In this document: positions 33,322 through 42,400 of the stretch, piece after piece
Position numbering within the stretch: position 1 is the first letter of the stretch
How the letters are laid out: every line of letters begins with the position of its first letter
Source: Streptomyces griseofuscus
GTDB lineage: Bacteria; Actinomycetota; Actinomycetes; Streptomycetales; Streptomycetaceae
Length of the DNA: 64,000 nucleotides
Assembly (NCBI RefSeq): GCF_014673495.1
Contig: NZ_CP051006.1
Span: forward strand, 1,488,001 to 1,552,000
Reading direction: 5' to 3'
Notes under the pieces: model-generated
Seen by the model: the letters and a program-made list of their open reading frames with translations, nothing else
Told to the model about the DNA's origin: nothing
The model's database searches: none
Made by a program: the position numbers and the translations under genes

Positions 33322-34062
33322 TCAGTGTTTACGGAAGGCGCGCAAGCTGAACGTCGGGTCCGCGCGCGGGCGGTCCTGGTCGGGGAGGGCGGCGAGGCGG
33401 GCGGCGTACGTCTCCCGGCGGGGATCGCCGGGTGGCAGCAGGCTGAACCAGCCCCGGTGCAGGTCGGCGATGGTGCTGCGGGGGCTGCGGCCCTGGCCGA
33501 CGCCGGGGAAGGCGGACCGTCCCGCGAGAGCGAGCCCGTGCCGGGCGGCCTGCGCGGTGACGAGGTCGGCGGCATCCGCGGCGGGGCGGATCGGGCGGTC
33601 GGCGAGGGCGGCCTCGATGTCGCTGCCCACGTCGTGCGCGGCGGCCTTGTCGACCGTCGTGACGTACACCCCGCCGGGCCGAAGGACGCGGGCGCACTCG
33701 GCGAGGACCGTGGCCAGGTCGTCGGGGCCGGTCAGCAGGTGCAGCAGCCAGATGCTGGTGACGGCGTCGAAGGCGGCGTCGGGGAAGGGCAGTCGGCGGC
33801 TGTCGGCCCGGACGATCGCGCCGGGCAGTCGGGCGGCGGCCCGGTGGATCATGCCGGGGGCGAGGTCCGCGCCGGTCACCCGGGTCGCGGGGCGGGCCGC
33901 GGCGAGCCTGCGGGTGACGATGCCGGTGCCGCAGCCGAGGTCCAGGAGGCGGCCCGGGCGGTCGGGTATCAGGGCGAGGACGGCGTCCGCGGCGGCCTCG
34001 GCGCGCTGCTCGCCGCCGCGTGAGGCGTCGTAGACACGGGCTTCCTTGTCGTAATCGAGCAC
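33322..34062 (-). CDS. SAM-dependent methyltransferase (UbiE-like)
   Basis: This 246-residue class I methyltransferase has DYDKEARVYDASRGGEQRAE at the start, motif I RLLDLGCGTGIVTRRLA (about residue 39), VTGADLAPGMIHRA, LPFPDAAFDAVTSIWLLHLL and VLRPGGVYVTTVD. The start is GTG 34062, only five bases after the stop of the pterin dehydratase gene on the same strand. The two are therefore translationally linked and probably one operon. The substrate is unknown. Confidence 0.87.
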   Translation of the reverse strand: MLDYDKEARVYDASRGGEQRAEAAADAVLALIPDRPGRLLDLGCGTGIVTRRLAAARPATRVTGADLAPGMIHRAAARLPGAIVRADSRRLPFPDAAFDAVTSIWLLHLLTGPDDLATVLAECARVLRPGGVYVTTVDKAAAHDVGSDIEAALADRPIRPAADAADLVTAQAARHGLALAGRSAFPGVGQGRSPRSTIADLHRGWFSLLPPGDPRRETYAARLAALPDQDRPRADPTFSLRAFRKH

Positions 34063-34067
34063 GACGC

Positions 34068-34373
34068 TCAGTGTGCGCCGTGGCCCGGGGCGATGTCTTG
34101 CACCCTGCGGGCGAGGGTGAAGTCCTTCTCGGTGAGGGTGCCGCCGGCGCTGTGGGTGGTGAGGGTGAGGTCGACGGAGTGATAGCCGAGGGTGCAGTCG
34201 GAGTGGTGGTCCAGCTCGTCCTGGATGCGGGCGATGTGCATGACCAGGGCGGCCGCGGCGAAGTGCGAGGGGAGCCGGTAGGTACGGGTGAGCCGGTCGC
34301 CGTCCGCGGACCAGCCGGGAAGTTCGGCGGTCCGGTCCTCGATCTCCTTCTGCGACAGCGGTGCGACGGCCAT
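34068..34373 (-). CDS. Pterin-4a-carbinolamine dehydratase
   Basis: This 101-residue protein covers the whole PCD fold. SQKEIEDRTAELPGWSADGD precedes the active-site histidines in LDHHSDCTLGYHSVDLTLTT, and THSAGGTLTEKDFTLARRV closes the domain. It dehydrates 4a-hydroxy-tetrahydropterin, recycling the cofactor of aromatic amino acid hydroxylases. The start is ATG 34373, with AAGGGAG upstream. No hydroxylase gene is nearby. It is followed at once by a methyltransferase. Confidence 0.92.
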   Translation of the reverse strand: MAVAPLSQKEIEDRTAELPGWSADGDRLTRTYRLPSHFAAAALVMHIARIQDELDHHSDCTLGYHSVDLTLTTHSAGGTLTEKDFTLARRVQDIAPGHGAH

Positions 34374-34585
34374 GGCGCGGCTCCCTTCGGGTCGGGGCTG
34401 ATCTCCTCCCCAGCCTGCCACGCGCCGGGCCGGGCGGGCGGGCGACGCGTCCACGGGGCCGATGCTCGGCGCCCCGTCGATTCCGGCCGGCCCCCGCGAC
34501 TGTCGGCAAGATCCGAAAGACCGGCCCTGGCGCGTCCGCGGGTGCGAGGTCGTTGGGGTGCGTACTTCTCGTTTAGGGTCGAGGT

Positions 34586-35413
34586 ATGACCATGGTCGCC
34601 ACCGAAGCTTCCGTGTCCACCGCCGCCTCCGACAGCAAGGGGGTGGGTCCGCTGCTCCGTGCCTGGCGGGAGCGGCGCCGCATCTCCCAGCTGGAGCTGG
34701 CCCTGCGGGCCGACTCCTCCGCCCGGCACATCAGTTTCGTGGAGACCGGCAGGTCCCGCCCGAGCGAGGAGATGGTGCTGCGGCTCGCCGAGCATCTGGA
34801 CGTACCCGTGCGGGAGCGCAACGCGCTGCTGCTGGCCGCCGGTTACGCCCCGCGCTACCCGGAGACCCCGCTGGACGATCCCGCCCTTGACGCCCTGCGC
34901 GACGGGATGGAGCGGCTCATCCAGGGCTACGAGCCGTATCCCGCGCTGGTGGTGGACGCCGGGTACACCGTCGTGGCCGCCAACCGGGGCATCACGATGC
35001 TGCTCGACGGCATCCCGGAGAAGCTGCTGCACCCACCGAACGCGATGCGGCTGACCCTGCACCCCGAGGGCCTCGCGCCGCGGATCCGCAATCTGAGGGA
35101 GTGGCGCGGGCATCTGGTGGCGCAGATGGAGCGGCAGCTCGCGCTGCACCGCTCCGATCAACTCCGCGCCCTGTACGAGGAGGTGACGGCGTATCCGGTG
35201 CCCGAGGACGCGCCGGGCGAGGAGCCGGAGGAGCCGGTGCCGTACTTCGCGCTGCCGATGCGGGTCGAACACGAGGGCCGGATCCTGTCGTTCGTGTCCT
35301 CCATCTCCACCTTCAACACGCCGATGGACGTCACCGTCGCCGAACTCGCCATCGAGACCTTCCTGCCGGCGGACCCGGCGACCGCCAAGTACCTCCAGAC
35401 ACTCGCGGGTTGA
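34586..35413 (+). CDS. MmyB-like XRE-family transcriptional regulator
   Basis: This 275-residue protein has an N-terminal Cro/C1 helix-turn-helix (GPLLRAWRERRRISQLELAL, then HISFVETGRSRPSEEMVLRL). A PAS-like MmyB ligand domain follows (YEPYPALVVDAGYTVVAANR, LTLHPEGLAPRIRNLREWRG, STFNTPMDVTVAELAIETFL). Such regulators often sense small hydrophobic molecules and control neighbouring reductases. The start is ATG 34586, with AGGGTCGAGG upstream. It is divergent from the pterin dehydratase/methyltransferase pair and in tandem with the next regulator. Confidence 0.88.
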   Translation: MTMVATEASVSTAASDSKGVGPLLRAWRERRRISQLELALRADSSARHISFVETGRSRPSEEMVLRLAEHLDVPVRERNALLLAAGYAPRYPETPLDDPALDALRDGMERLIQGYEPYPALVVDAGYTVVAANRGITMLLDGIPEKLLHPPNAMRLTLHPEGLAPRIRNLREWRGHLVAQMERQLALHRSDQLRALYEEVTAYPVPEDAPGEEPEEPVPYFALPMRVEHEGRILSFVSSISTFNTPMDVTVAELAIETFLPADPATAKYLQTLAG

Positions 35414-35512
35414 CGAACCTGTGACCCTTTAGTGCGCTCGATCCGCTGTGCGAGAAGGCGTCGCGTGACAGACTGCTGCGCGCCAAGGCGACACGGCAGG
35501 GGAGGGCGTGGC

Positions 35513-36376
35513 GTGAGTGAGCGGCGGGCCGCACCCACCGTGGGTCAGGTGGTGCTCGGCAAGCGGTTGCAGGAGTTGCGGGAGGCGGCGGGGCTCAGCC
35601 GGGAGGAGGCCGCCGGTGTACTGCGGGTCGCTGCGGCGACGGTACGGCGCATGGAGACGGCCGAAGTCGCGCTGAAAATACCGTACTTGCAGGTACTCCT
35701 CGACACCTACGGGGTGGCGCACGAGGAGGCGGCCGCGTTCGTGCGGCTGGCGGAGGAGGCCAACCAGCCGGGCTGGTGGCAGCGGTTCCACGATGTGCTG
35801 CCCGACTGGTTCAGTCTCTACGTCAGCCTGGAGGGCGCCGCCCGGATCATCCGCTCCTACGAGCCGCACTTCGTACCGGGGCTGCTCCAGACCGAGGCGT
35901 ACGCGCGGGCGGTGATGGAGGCGGGGACGATCGGGCAGAGCGAGCCGGAGTCGGTGGAGCGGCATGTGTCGCTGCGGATGGAACGGCAGCGGCTGCTGGA
36001 GCGCGCCGATCCCCCGCACCTGTGGGTGATCATGGACGAGACGGTGTTGCGACGCCCGGTGAGCACGTCCGCCGAGGTCATGCGCGAGCAGCTGGACCGG
36101 CTGATCGGGTGCGCCGAGCAGGACCGGATCACGCTTCAGGTCGCGGAGTTCGCGGCGGGCCCGCACCCGGGGACGTACGCGCCGTTCACGCTGTTCCGGT
36201 TCGCCGAGCCGGAGTTGCCCGACATGGTGTTCACCGAGTATCTGACCGGTGCCCTGTATCTGGACGCACGGCGGGAGGTCGCCGCGCATCTGGAGGTGCT
36301 GGACCATATGACGGCGCGGGCCGCCTCGGCGCGGCGCACCCGGGAGATCCTGCGGGAGTACCGGGCGCGGTTCTGA
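35513..36376 (+). CDS. Scr1-family helix-turn-helix regulator (DUF5753)
   Basis: This 287-residue XRE regulator has HTH GKRLQELREAAGLSREEAAG followed by TVRRMETAEVALKIPY. The C-terminal DUF5753/Scr1 domain is marked by SYEPHFVPGLLQTEAYARAV, LWVIMDETVLRRPV and a PHPGTYAPFTLFRF-type end. The start is GTG 35513, with GGGAGGG seven bases upstream. In Streptomyces these usually precede a small DUF397 gene; none follows here, and the next item is a terminator. Confidence 0.9.
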   Translation: MSERRAAPTVGQVVLGKRLQELREAAGLSREEAAGVLRVAAATVRRMETAEVALKIPYLQVLLDTYGVAHEEAAAFVRLAEEANQPGWWQRFHDVLPDWFSLYVSLEGAARIIRSYEPHFVPGLLQTEAYARAVMEAGTIGQSEPESVERHVSLRMERQRLLERADPPHLWVIMDETVLRRPVSTSAEVMREQLDRLIGCAEQDRITLQVAEFAAGPHPGTYAPFTLFRFAEPELPDMVFTEYLTGALYLDARREVAAHLEVLDHMTARAASARRTREILREYRARF

Positions 36377-36417
36377 GGCGTACGGGCCCGGGTCCGGCGG
36401 ACGCCCTACGGCCCCGA

Positions 36418-36448
36418 GGTGCCGCGCTCCGCCGGGGAGCGCGGCACC
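36418..36448. terminator. Bidirectional terminator between regulator and OsmC genes
   Basis: Perfect 13-bp stem: GGTGCCGCGCTCC (36418-36430) with GGAGCGCGGCACC (36436-36448), 5-base loop. It lies between two convergent stops, at 36376 and 36475. Confidence 0.92.
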
Positions 36449-36474
36449 CGGGTACCGGGAAGGGACGCCCCGGC

Positions 36475-36900
36475 TCAGGCCAGTTCGGCGGTCAGGGTGA
36501 TGGTCGTACCGGTGAGCGCCTGGCTGACCGGGCAGTTCTTCTTGGCGTCCTCGGCGGCCGACGTGAAGCCCTGCTCGTCCAGGCCGGGCACCTCGCCGCG
36601 CACGGTGAGGTGGATGCCGGTGATGCCCTCGCCGGGCTGGAAGGTGACGTCGGCCTTGGTCTCCAGCTTGGTGGGCGGGGTGCCGGCGCCGGTCAGGCCG
36701 TGGGCGAGGGCCATGGAGAAGCAGCTGGAGTGGGCGGCCGCGATCAGCTCTTCCGGGCTGGTCTTGCCGTTCGCCTGCTCGGCGCGCGACGGCCAGGACA
36801 CCGGCTGCTCGCCGATGCCGGAGGAGTCGAAGCTGACGACGCCCTTGCCGTCGAGAAGGTTGCCTTCCCATTCGGTGTGCGCGGTGCGCGTGGTGGCCAC
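36475..36900 (-). CDS. OsmC-family peroxiredoxin
   Basis: This 141-residue OsmC/Ohr-type thiol peroxidase detoxifies organic hydroperoxides. Both redox cysteines are present: one in IAAAHSSCFSMALAHGL (about residue 60) and one in DAKKNCPVSQALTG (about 125). The EWEGNLLDGKGVVSFDSSGI opening is typical of the OsmC branch. The start is GTG 36900, with AAAGGA upstream. It stands alone. Confidence 0.93.
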   Translation of the reverse strand: MATTRTAHTEWEGNLLDGKGVVSFDSSGIGEQPVSWPSRAEQANGKTSPEELIAAAHSSCFSMALAHGLTGAGTPPTKLETKADVTFQPGEGITGIHLTVRGEVPGLDEQGFTSAAEDAKKNCPVSQALTGTTITLTAELA

Positions 36901-37015
36901 GGTGGTTCCTTTCGCGAGGGAGCGGTGCGGTCCCGTTGCCGGGTGTCCGGGATCCCTATCCGATCACATCCGCGCGGCGGAGGCGGGGGTTCGGCGGTGC
37001 CCGTGGGACGCGTCG

Positions 37016-39127
37016 TCAGGCCGCCCGCTCGTCCTCCTCCTCGGCGGCGGCCGCGCCGAGCGGGACCTCGGGTCCGGACAGCTCGCCGAGCCAGCGGCGC
37101 AGCACCCGGTGCACCTGCTCGGCCCCGGTCAGCCGCTCCCCCGCCGCGGCGGGCTCGGACAGCTCCACCGGCGACATCAGGAACGGTCGGGACTGGGCGC
37201 CGCCGAGCCCGCCGTGGGAGCCGATCTGCTCCTCGAAGGCGAGCACCTCGCCGTCGGCGGGTTCGTACGCGGAGTTCACCATGATGTCGGCGGTGTGCGG
37301 GAAGGAGTGGGTGCGGCGCACCGCCGCGACGGCGCCGGGTCCGAAGCGGGCCAGCGGGCCGGGGTCGCGGTCGAGGTCGGCCAGCGGGATCTCGGTGCCG
37401 CCGGGGCCGAGCAGCACGCCGTCGTGCGCCGCGCTCGCCACCAGCAGGAAGCCGATGCCGGGGTGGTTGGCGAGGGTGCCGAGCAGGGCGGGGTGGCGGG
37501 CGTCGATCTCCTCCTTGGTCATGCGGTGGCGCACATCGGGGAAGGAGACGAGGCCCAGGTTGCCGGAGGCCAGCACGATCGGCTCGCGGCGGGCGGGGTG
37601 GTGCTGCTCGCCCTCCTCCACGGGCCGGCGCAGGGCGGCACGGACGGCGGCCCGCGCCTCGGTGCCGCTGTGCGTGTGTCCGGCACGGCGCGGCACGTGC
37701 AGTCCGCAGCCGGCCCGTACCAGGTCGGCGAGGGTGAGGCCGTAGCGGGCGTGGAAGGTCTCGCCGGGGCTCTGCCCGTGGTCGGAGAGGACGACGAGGC
37801 GGTACGGGCGCGGGGCGTGGTCGGCGACCCGGGCGAGCAGGGCGATGCTCCGGTCGAGGCGGGCGAGCACCTTCTCGGCGTCGCGGCTGTAAGGCCCGGA
37901 GTGGTGGGCCACCTCGTCGTAGGCGACCAGGTCGGCGTAGACGGCGGTGCGTCCCGCGAGCATGTCGCCCATCACCGCGGCGACCACGACGTCCCGTTCC
38001 ACGACGGTGGCGAAGGCGCGGACCAGCGGGTAGAGGCCGCCGCGGGAGACCCGGGGGCGCCGGCGGCGGAATCGGGCGCGAGTGGACTCGCCGATCTCGC
38101 GGGCCACCTCGGCGATGAAGGACAGGGCGGTGCGCACGGCGTTGGCCGGGTCGGAGAAGTAGGCGAAGTACCCGGCGCGGGAACGGTTCTCCCGGCTTCG
38201 GCGGCGGGCCGCTATGGACAGCACGAGGGCCTGTTCCCCGGCGCCGCCGCTGAAGAGGTTGCCGCGGCTGGCGCCGTCCACGGTGAGCAGTCCGCCGTCG
38301 CCGGTGTGCGCGACGGCGCGGCGCTGGAGTTCGGCGGCGCTGGTCGGCCGGTTGCAGACCATCACCTCCCCGCGGTCCTTCTCGTACCAGCGGAAGGCGG
38401 GGACGTCGTAGGTGCTGCCGTGCAGGATGCCGAGCTGGCTGGCGCCGGTCTGGCTGGACCAGTCGGTGTGCCAGGGGGTGAGGCGGTGGGTGGGGGCCTG
38501 GGTGCCCCCGTCCACCGCCAGCAGACGGGCGAGCGTCGGCATCAGCCCCTTGTCCACGGCCGCCGTCAGCACGTCGTGGCCGACGCCGTCGAGCTGGAGG
38601 AAGACCAGGCCGGGGGTGGTGGCGCAGGGCGGGTCCGTTCTTCGCCGGCGGTCGGCGAGACGGTGCAGCCGGCGCCGGTACGCCTCGTCGTCGCGCACGG
38701 CGAGCGCACCGCCCGTGGCGGAGGCGACGGCCGACATGACCGCGGCCACGATGACGGCGGTCTCCGGCGCGACCGCGCCCCGGCCGGTGGGGTTCAGGCG
38801 CAGGGCGACCAGCAGCAGCGAGCCGTTGAGGAAGAAGACCAGCAGGCCGAGGACGAGGGCGGGGACGAGCAGCAGCAGACGGACGAGCAGCGGCCACACC
38901 ACGGCGGACAGGATGCCGAACGCGCCCGCGCCGAGGGCGGCGGTGAGGGCGATCCGGGTGGCGCTGTCGCCGTCGGCGGACTGGAGCCGGAAGTCGGGCA
39001 GGAGCAGCGCGAGGGCCAGCATGGTGAGTGTGGAGACGGCCCATACGGCGACGCTGCGCCCGATCTGACGGGCGATCCGCCGCCATCCGATCCGACCGGC
39101 GGCCCGCCGCCACCCTACGCCCCGCAC
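37016..39127 (-). CDS. Membrane protein with holin-like helices and a phosphodiesterase domain
   Basis: This 703-residue protein has four N-terminal membrane helices (about residues 24-140, phage-holin-like arrangement). A large alkaline-phosphatase-superfamily domain follows. Metal-site patterns include LVFLQLDGVGHDVL (first Asp), SQTGASQLGILHG (nucleophile region), DLVAYDEVAHHSGP, VVLSDHGQSPGETF, SHGGLGGAQSRPFLM and a late HTHSGTE element. It probably hydrolyses phosphodiesters or lipid head groups outside the membrane. The start is GTG 39127, with GGAGGAA upstream. It ends in an acidic tail. Confidence 0.85.
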   Translation of the reverse strand: MRGVGWRRAAGRIGWRRIARQIGRSVAVWAVSTLTMLALALLLPDFRLQSADGDSATRIALTAALGAGAFGILSAVVWPLLVRLLLLVPALVLGLLVFFLNGSLLLVALRLNPTGRGAVAPETAVIVAAVMSAVASATGGALAVRDDEAYRRRLHRLADRRRRTDPPCATTPGLVFLQLDGVGHDVLTAAVDKGLMPTLARLLAVDGGTQAPTHRLTPWHTDWSSQTGASQLGILHGSTYDVPAFRWYEKDRGEVMVCNRPTSAAELQRRAVAHTGDGGLLTVDGASRGNLFSGGAGEQALVLSIAARRRSRENRSRAGYFAYFSDPANAVRTALSFIAEVAREIGESTRARFRRRRPRVSRGGLYPLVRAFATVVERDVVVAAVMGDMLAGRTAVYADLVAYDEVAHHSGPYSRDAEKVLARLDRSIALLARVADHAPRPYRLVVLSDHGQSPGETFHARYGLTLADLVRAGCGLHVPRRAGHTHSGTEARAAVRAALRRPVEEGEQHHPARREPIVLASGNLGLVSFPDVRHRMTKEEIDARHPALLGTLANHPGIGFLLVASAAHDGVLLGPGGTEIPLADLDRDPGPLARFGPGAVAAVRRTHSFPHTADIMVNSAYEPADGEVLAFEEQIGSHGGLGGAQSRPFLMSPVELSEPAAAGERLTGAEQVHRVLRRWLGELSGPEVPLGAAAAEEEDERAA

Positions 39128-39305
39128 GCCCGCGCTTCCTCCGCTTCGACCCGCCCCCGCCCCGCGGCGAGGTCACCGTCCCGGTGCGCTGGGGCGACCG
39201 GGCCGCCCTCCACCTTGTCATACCGGCCGAGAACCACCCGAAGGAGTGATGGAGGGCTCACCGTCCGTGGTGCCGGAGAGGCCGCCGTCCGTCGTGTCCG
39301 CGGGA

Positions 39306-39737
39306 TCACCGTCCGTCGTACCCGGCGGTCGGCATGGACAGCCGACGGTGCACCCGGGCCTTCATCTGCGCGTCGTACGACGGTTCCGCCCGGCCCACCG
39401 TGACCACGCGCACCCCGCGCCGCGCGCACTCCGCGGTGAACTCCTCGACGGACGACAGGGCTCGGCGCAGCACCCGCAGGCTGGGCACGACGAACAGGTC
39501 GACACCGGGGCGTACGCCGTCCCACAGGGCGCGATGATCGAAGCGGAGCCCGCCGACGAGCAGTTCCCGGGCGACGACATAGCCGTGTTCGTCGGCCCAG
39601 CGGGCGCACATGGCGTGCTGGGTGCGGCTGTCGACGAGAAAGGGGTCGGCGTCGAGTTCTTCGAGGGGGGTCAGACTGGCGATGGCGATCACCCGTGCCG
39701 GTGTGCGCGCGCCGGAGGCGCCGCGTGGTTGTCCCAT
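39306..39737 (-). CDS. Resolvase-fold protein, probably not a recombinase
   Basis: This 143-residue protein follows the serine-recombinase N-terminal plan: VIAIASLTPLEEL, then SRTQHAMCARWADEHGYVVA, GVDLFVVPSLRVLRRALSSV and EFTAECARRGVRVVTVG. It has no DNA-binding domain and ends at TAGYDGR. The catalytic Ser position (normally in an R-x-S motif) is altered. I take it as a streptomycete-conserved protein of unknown role. The start is ATG 39737, with AGGGGGA upstream. Confidence 0.65.
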   Translation of the reverse strand: MGQPRGASGARTPARVIAIASLTPLEELDADPFLVDSRTQHAMCARWADEHGYVVARELLVGGLRFDHRALWDGVRPGVDLFVVPSLRVLRRALSSVEEFTAECARRGVRVVTVGRAEPSYDAQMKARVHRRLSMPTAGYDGR

Positions 39738-39821
39738 GGCGTCCCCCTCACCTCCGGTTTTCGCCGCCGACCCTACTCCTGCCCGTAGGCTTCGGACAGG
39801 CGCGTGAAGGAGGCGAAGAAG

Positions 39822-40595
39822 GTGCCGGTGGAGATCACCTGGTGGGGTCATGCCACCTGCACGATCGAGGACTCGAACATACGAGTGCTCACTGATCCCC
39901 TGTTCGCCAGTCGGCTGGCGCATCTGCGGCGCCGGCGGGGCCCGCTCCCCTCCGCCGAGGCCCGGCGTGCCGACGTGGTGCTCGTCTCCCACCTGCACGC
40001 CGACCATCTGCATCTGCCGTCACTGGGGGCGCTCGACCCGGGCACACGCCTGCTTGTGCCCCGGGGCGCACTCCAGGTGGTGCCGGGCGTGCGCCGGCTG
40101 CGACACCTCCGCGTCACCGAGGTGGTCCCGGGGGACGAGATACGCGTCGGCGAGCTGCTGGTGCGGGTGGTGCCCGCACGGCACGACGGACGGCGGCTGC
40201 CGGTGGGCCCGCATCGCTCGCCCGCGCTGGGCTTCGTCGTCGAGGGGGAGGCGCGGACGTACTTCGCCGGGGACACCGGGCTGTTCGACGCGATGGCCGG
40301 CTGGGTCGGACCGGTGGACGTGGCATTGCTGCCGGTCGGCGGCTGGGGGCCGTTCCTCGGGGAGGGGCATCTGGACGCGGGCCGGGCGGCAGCGGCTCTG
40401 GACCTGCTGGCGCCGCAGGCGGCGATACCGGCGCACTACGGGACGTACTGGCCGATCGGCATGGACGCGGTGCGGCCGCATGAATTCCACTCCCCCGGCG
40501 ACGAGTTCGTACGGCTCGCCGCCCTGGCCGCCCCGAAGGTGGCGGTGCACAAACCGGCGCACGGCGAGAGTGTCCGGCCGGCGGTCGCCCGGTGA
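39822..40595 (+). CDS. Metallo-beta-lactamase-fold hydrolase (UlaG-like)
   Basis: This protein of about 257 residues opens with VEITWWGHATCTIED. It carries the metal motif VSHLHADHLHLPSLG (HxHxDH), then FAGDTGLFDAM and IPAHYGTYWPIG. These are the two-metal ligands of the UlaG/YtkL branch. GTG 39822 is chosen because GGAGG lies nine bases upstream. GTG 39804 would place that site inside the gene. Its stop overlaps the next gene's GTG by four bases. Confidence 0.88.
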   Translation: MPVEITWWGHATCTIEDSNIRVLTDPLFASRLAHLRRRRGPLPSAEARRADVVLVSHLHADHLHLPSLGALDPGTRLLVPRGALQVVPGVRRLRHLRVTEVVPGDEIRVGELLVRVVPARHDGRRLPVGPHRSPALGFVVEGEARTYFAGDTGLFDAMAGWVGPVDVALLPVGGWGPFLGEGHLDAGRAAAALDLLAPQAAIPAHYGTYWPIGMDAVRPHEFHSPGDEFVRLAALAAPKVAVHKPAHGESVRPAVAR

Positions 40596-41224
40596 GCCGG
40601 CTGGCGGCCGCGGCGACGCTGGCCGCGGCGACGACGTCCGCGGTGCCGCCCGAGTCGACTCAACAGGCACTCGGTTACCCGTCGTTGTTCCTGCTGGTGC
40701 TGATCGGCGCGCTGGTGCCGGTGGTGCCGACCGGGGCGCTGGTGAGTTCGGCGGCGGTGGTGGCGTTCCATCAGACGGCGCCGTTCGCGATGGCGTTGGT
40801 GTTCGTCACGGCGTCCCTCGCGGCGTTCCTCGGGGACGCGGCGCTGTACTGGCTGGGACGGCGGGGGCTGCGGTCGCGGGGCGGCTCGCGGTGGCTGGAG
40901 GCGATACGGTCGCGGGCGCCGGAGGAGCGGCTGGAGCAGGCGCGGGGGAAGCTGGCCGACCACGGGGTCGCGGTGCTCGTGCTCTCCCGGCTGGTGCCGG
41001 GAGGCCGTATTCCGGTGATGCTGGCGTGTCTCATGGCGGAGTGGCCGTCTCGGCGGTTCGCGCGGGGGAATGTGGCGGCGTGTCTGGCGTGGGCGGCGAC
41101 GTATCAGGTGATCGGGATCGTGGGGGGTTCGCTGTTTCCCGAGCCGTGGGAGGGGGTGGTGGTGGCGGTGGTGCTGACCGTCGCGATCAGCGCGTTCCCG
41201 GGACTGGTGCGGCGGTTCCGGTAG
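40592..41224 (+). CDS. DedA-family membrane protein
   Basis: This 210-residue membrane protein has the DedA/SNARE-associated core: LVPVVPTGALVSSAAVVAFH, ASLAAFLGDAALYWLGRRGL, and the conserved Arg-rich loop VLSRLVPGGRIPVMLACLMA with Arg and Gly/Pro intact. DedA proteins are lipid carrier flippases/transporters. The start is GTG 40592, in a GTGA overlap with the hydrolase gene, so the two are translationally coupled. Confidence 0.88.
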   Translation: MSRLAAAATLAAATTSAVPPESTQQALGYPSLFLLVLIGALVPVVPTGALVSSAAVVAFHQTAPFAMALVFVTASLAAFLGDAALYWLGRRGLRSRGGSRWLEAIRSRAPEERLEQARGKLADHGVAVLVLSRLVPGGRIPVMLACLMAEWPSRRFARGNVAACLAWAATYQVIGIVGGSLFPEPWEGVVVAVVLTVAISAFPGLVRRFR

Positions 41225-41236
41225 CGCGGGAAGAAG

Positions 41237-42400
41237 TCAGCCGAGGGTTCTCGAAGAGCCGATCGGCATGTCCCACAGGTCCTCTCTGGGCAGGCCCGCC
41301 TCCTCCCAGGCCGCCTGGACGCGGGTCAGGGGTTCGAGGACCGGTTCCGCCGAGAGGACGAAGGTGGCCCAGTGCATCGGGGCCATGCGGTGGGCGCCCA
41401 GGTCGACGGTGGCCCGGACGGCTTCCTCGGGGTCGCAGTGGACGTCGCAGAGCCACCAGCGGGGGTCGTAGGCGCCGATGGGCATCAGGGCGAGGTCGAT
41501 ACCGGGGTAGCGGCGGCCGATGCGGGAGAACCAGTGGCCGTAGCCGGTGTCGCCGGCGAAGTAGAGGCGCGGACCGCCGGGGGCGGTGAGGACCCAGCCG
41601 CCCCACAGGCTGTGGCAGGTGTCGGTCAGGGTGCGCTTGGACCAGTGGTGGGCGGGCACGAAGTCGAAGCGGACGCCCGCCAGTTCGGCGCCCTCCCACC
41701 AGTCCAGCTCGGTGACCCGGGTGAACTCGCGGCGCCGGAACCAGCGGCCGAGCCCGGCCGGTGCGAACACCGGCGTGTCGCGCGGGAGTCGGCGCAGGGT
41801 GGGGGCGTCCAGATGGTCGTAGTGGTTGTGGCTGATGACCACCGCGTCGATCCGGGGCAACTGATCCCAGGGCACCCCTACGGGGGTGATGCGGGCCGGG
41901 GTGCCGAGGATGCGGCGCGACCAGACCGGGTCGGTGAGCACGGTCAAGCCCCCCACCTGGACGATCCAGCTGGCGTGCCCGGCCCAGGTGACGGCGAGGG
42001 TGCCGGTGTCGACGCGGGGCAGCGGGGCGGGCGCGTACGGCAGCCGGGAGATGTCGGCGAGGCCCTGCGCGTCGGGGCGTACGGCGCCCTCGCGGGCGAA
42101 GCGGGCGAGCGCCTTGAGGCCGGGCAGCGGTGCGGTGAGCCGGTCGTGGAACGTGCGCGGCCACACCCGGCGTTCGCCCAGCGGGCGGGGTTCGGCCAGC
42201 GGCGGGAAGGGGGGCGCGCCGGGGGCGGGCGGGGCGGTCGCCGCGCCCGTGGTGGCGTCGGCCGCCGTCGCCGTACCGGTGTCACCGCCCGCACGGGCTT
42301 CGGTCGCCGTCGAAGTCGTGGAAGCCGTCGAAGTCGTGGGAGCCGTGGTCGAGTTGTCGGCCGTCGGGGTCGATCCGGGCTCTTGCGTCTGCTGCGTCAT
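41237..42400 (-). CDS. Metallo-beta-lactamase-fold hydrolase (NAPE-PLD/RomA-like)
   Basis: This protein of about 387 residues has a Thr/Ala-rich N-terminal 60 residues. The catalytic domain follows: VTWAGHASWIVQVGGLTVLT, VWSRRILGTPARI, VVISHNHYDHLDAPT (HxHxDH), VPAHHWSKRTLTDTCHSLWG, YFAGDTGYGHWF and MAPMHWATFVLS. This is the pattern of the RomA/NAPE-hydrolysing phospholipase D group. ATG 42400 is chosen. It overlaps the upstream aminotransferase stop as ATGA, and GGGAG lies eight bases before it. A convergent DedA stop is 12 bp away. Confidence 0.88.
   Translation of the reverse strand: MTQQTQEPGSTPTADNSTTAPTTSTASTTSTATEARAGGDTGTATAADATTGAATAPPAPGAPPFPPLAEPRPLGERRVWPRTFHDRLTAPLPGLKALARFAREGAVRPDAQGLADISRLPYAPAPLPRVDTGTLAVTWAGHASWIVQVGGLTVLTDPVWSRRILGTPARITPVGVPWDQLPRIDAVVISHNHYDHLDAPTLRRLPRDTPVFAPAGLGRWFRRREFTRVTELDWWEGAELAGVRFDFVPAHHWSKRTLTDTCHSLWGGWVLTAPGGPRLYFAGDTGYGHWFSRIGRRYPGIDLALMPIGAYDPRWWLCDVHCDPEEAVRATVDLGAHRMAPMHWATFVLSAEPVLEPLTRVQAAWEEAGLPREDLWDMPIGSSRTLG

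Noticed and set aside
36744..39221. An 800-codon minus-strand frame overlapping the phosphodiesterase and OsmC genes
   Set aside because: It is a shifted frame of the phosphodiesterase gene, made of Arg/Pro/Ala repeats. The true frame has clear metal-site motifs and a ribosome site.
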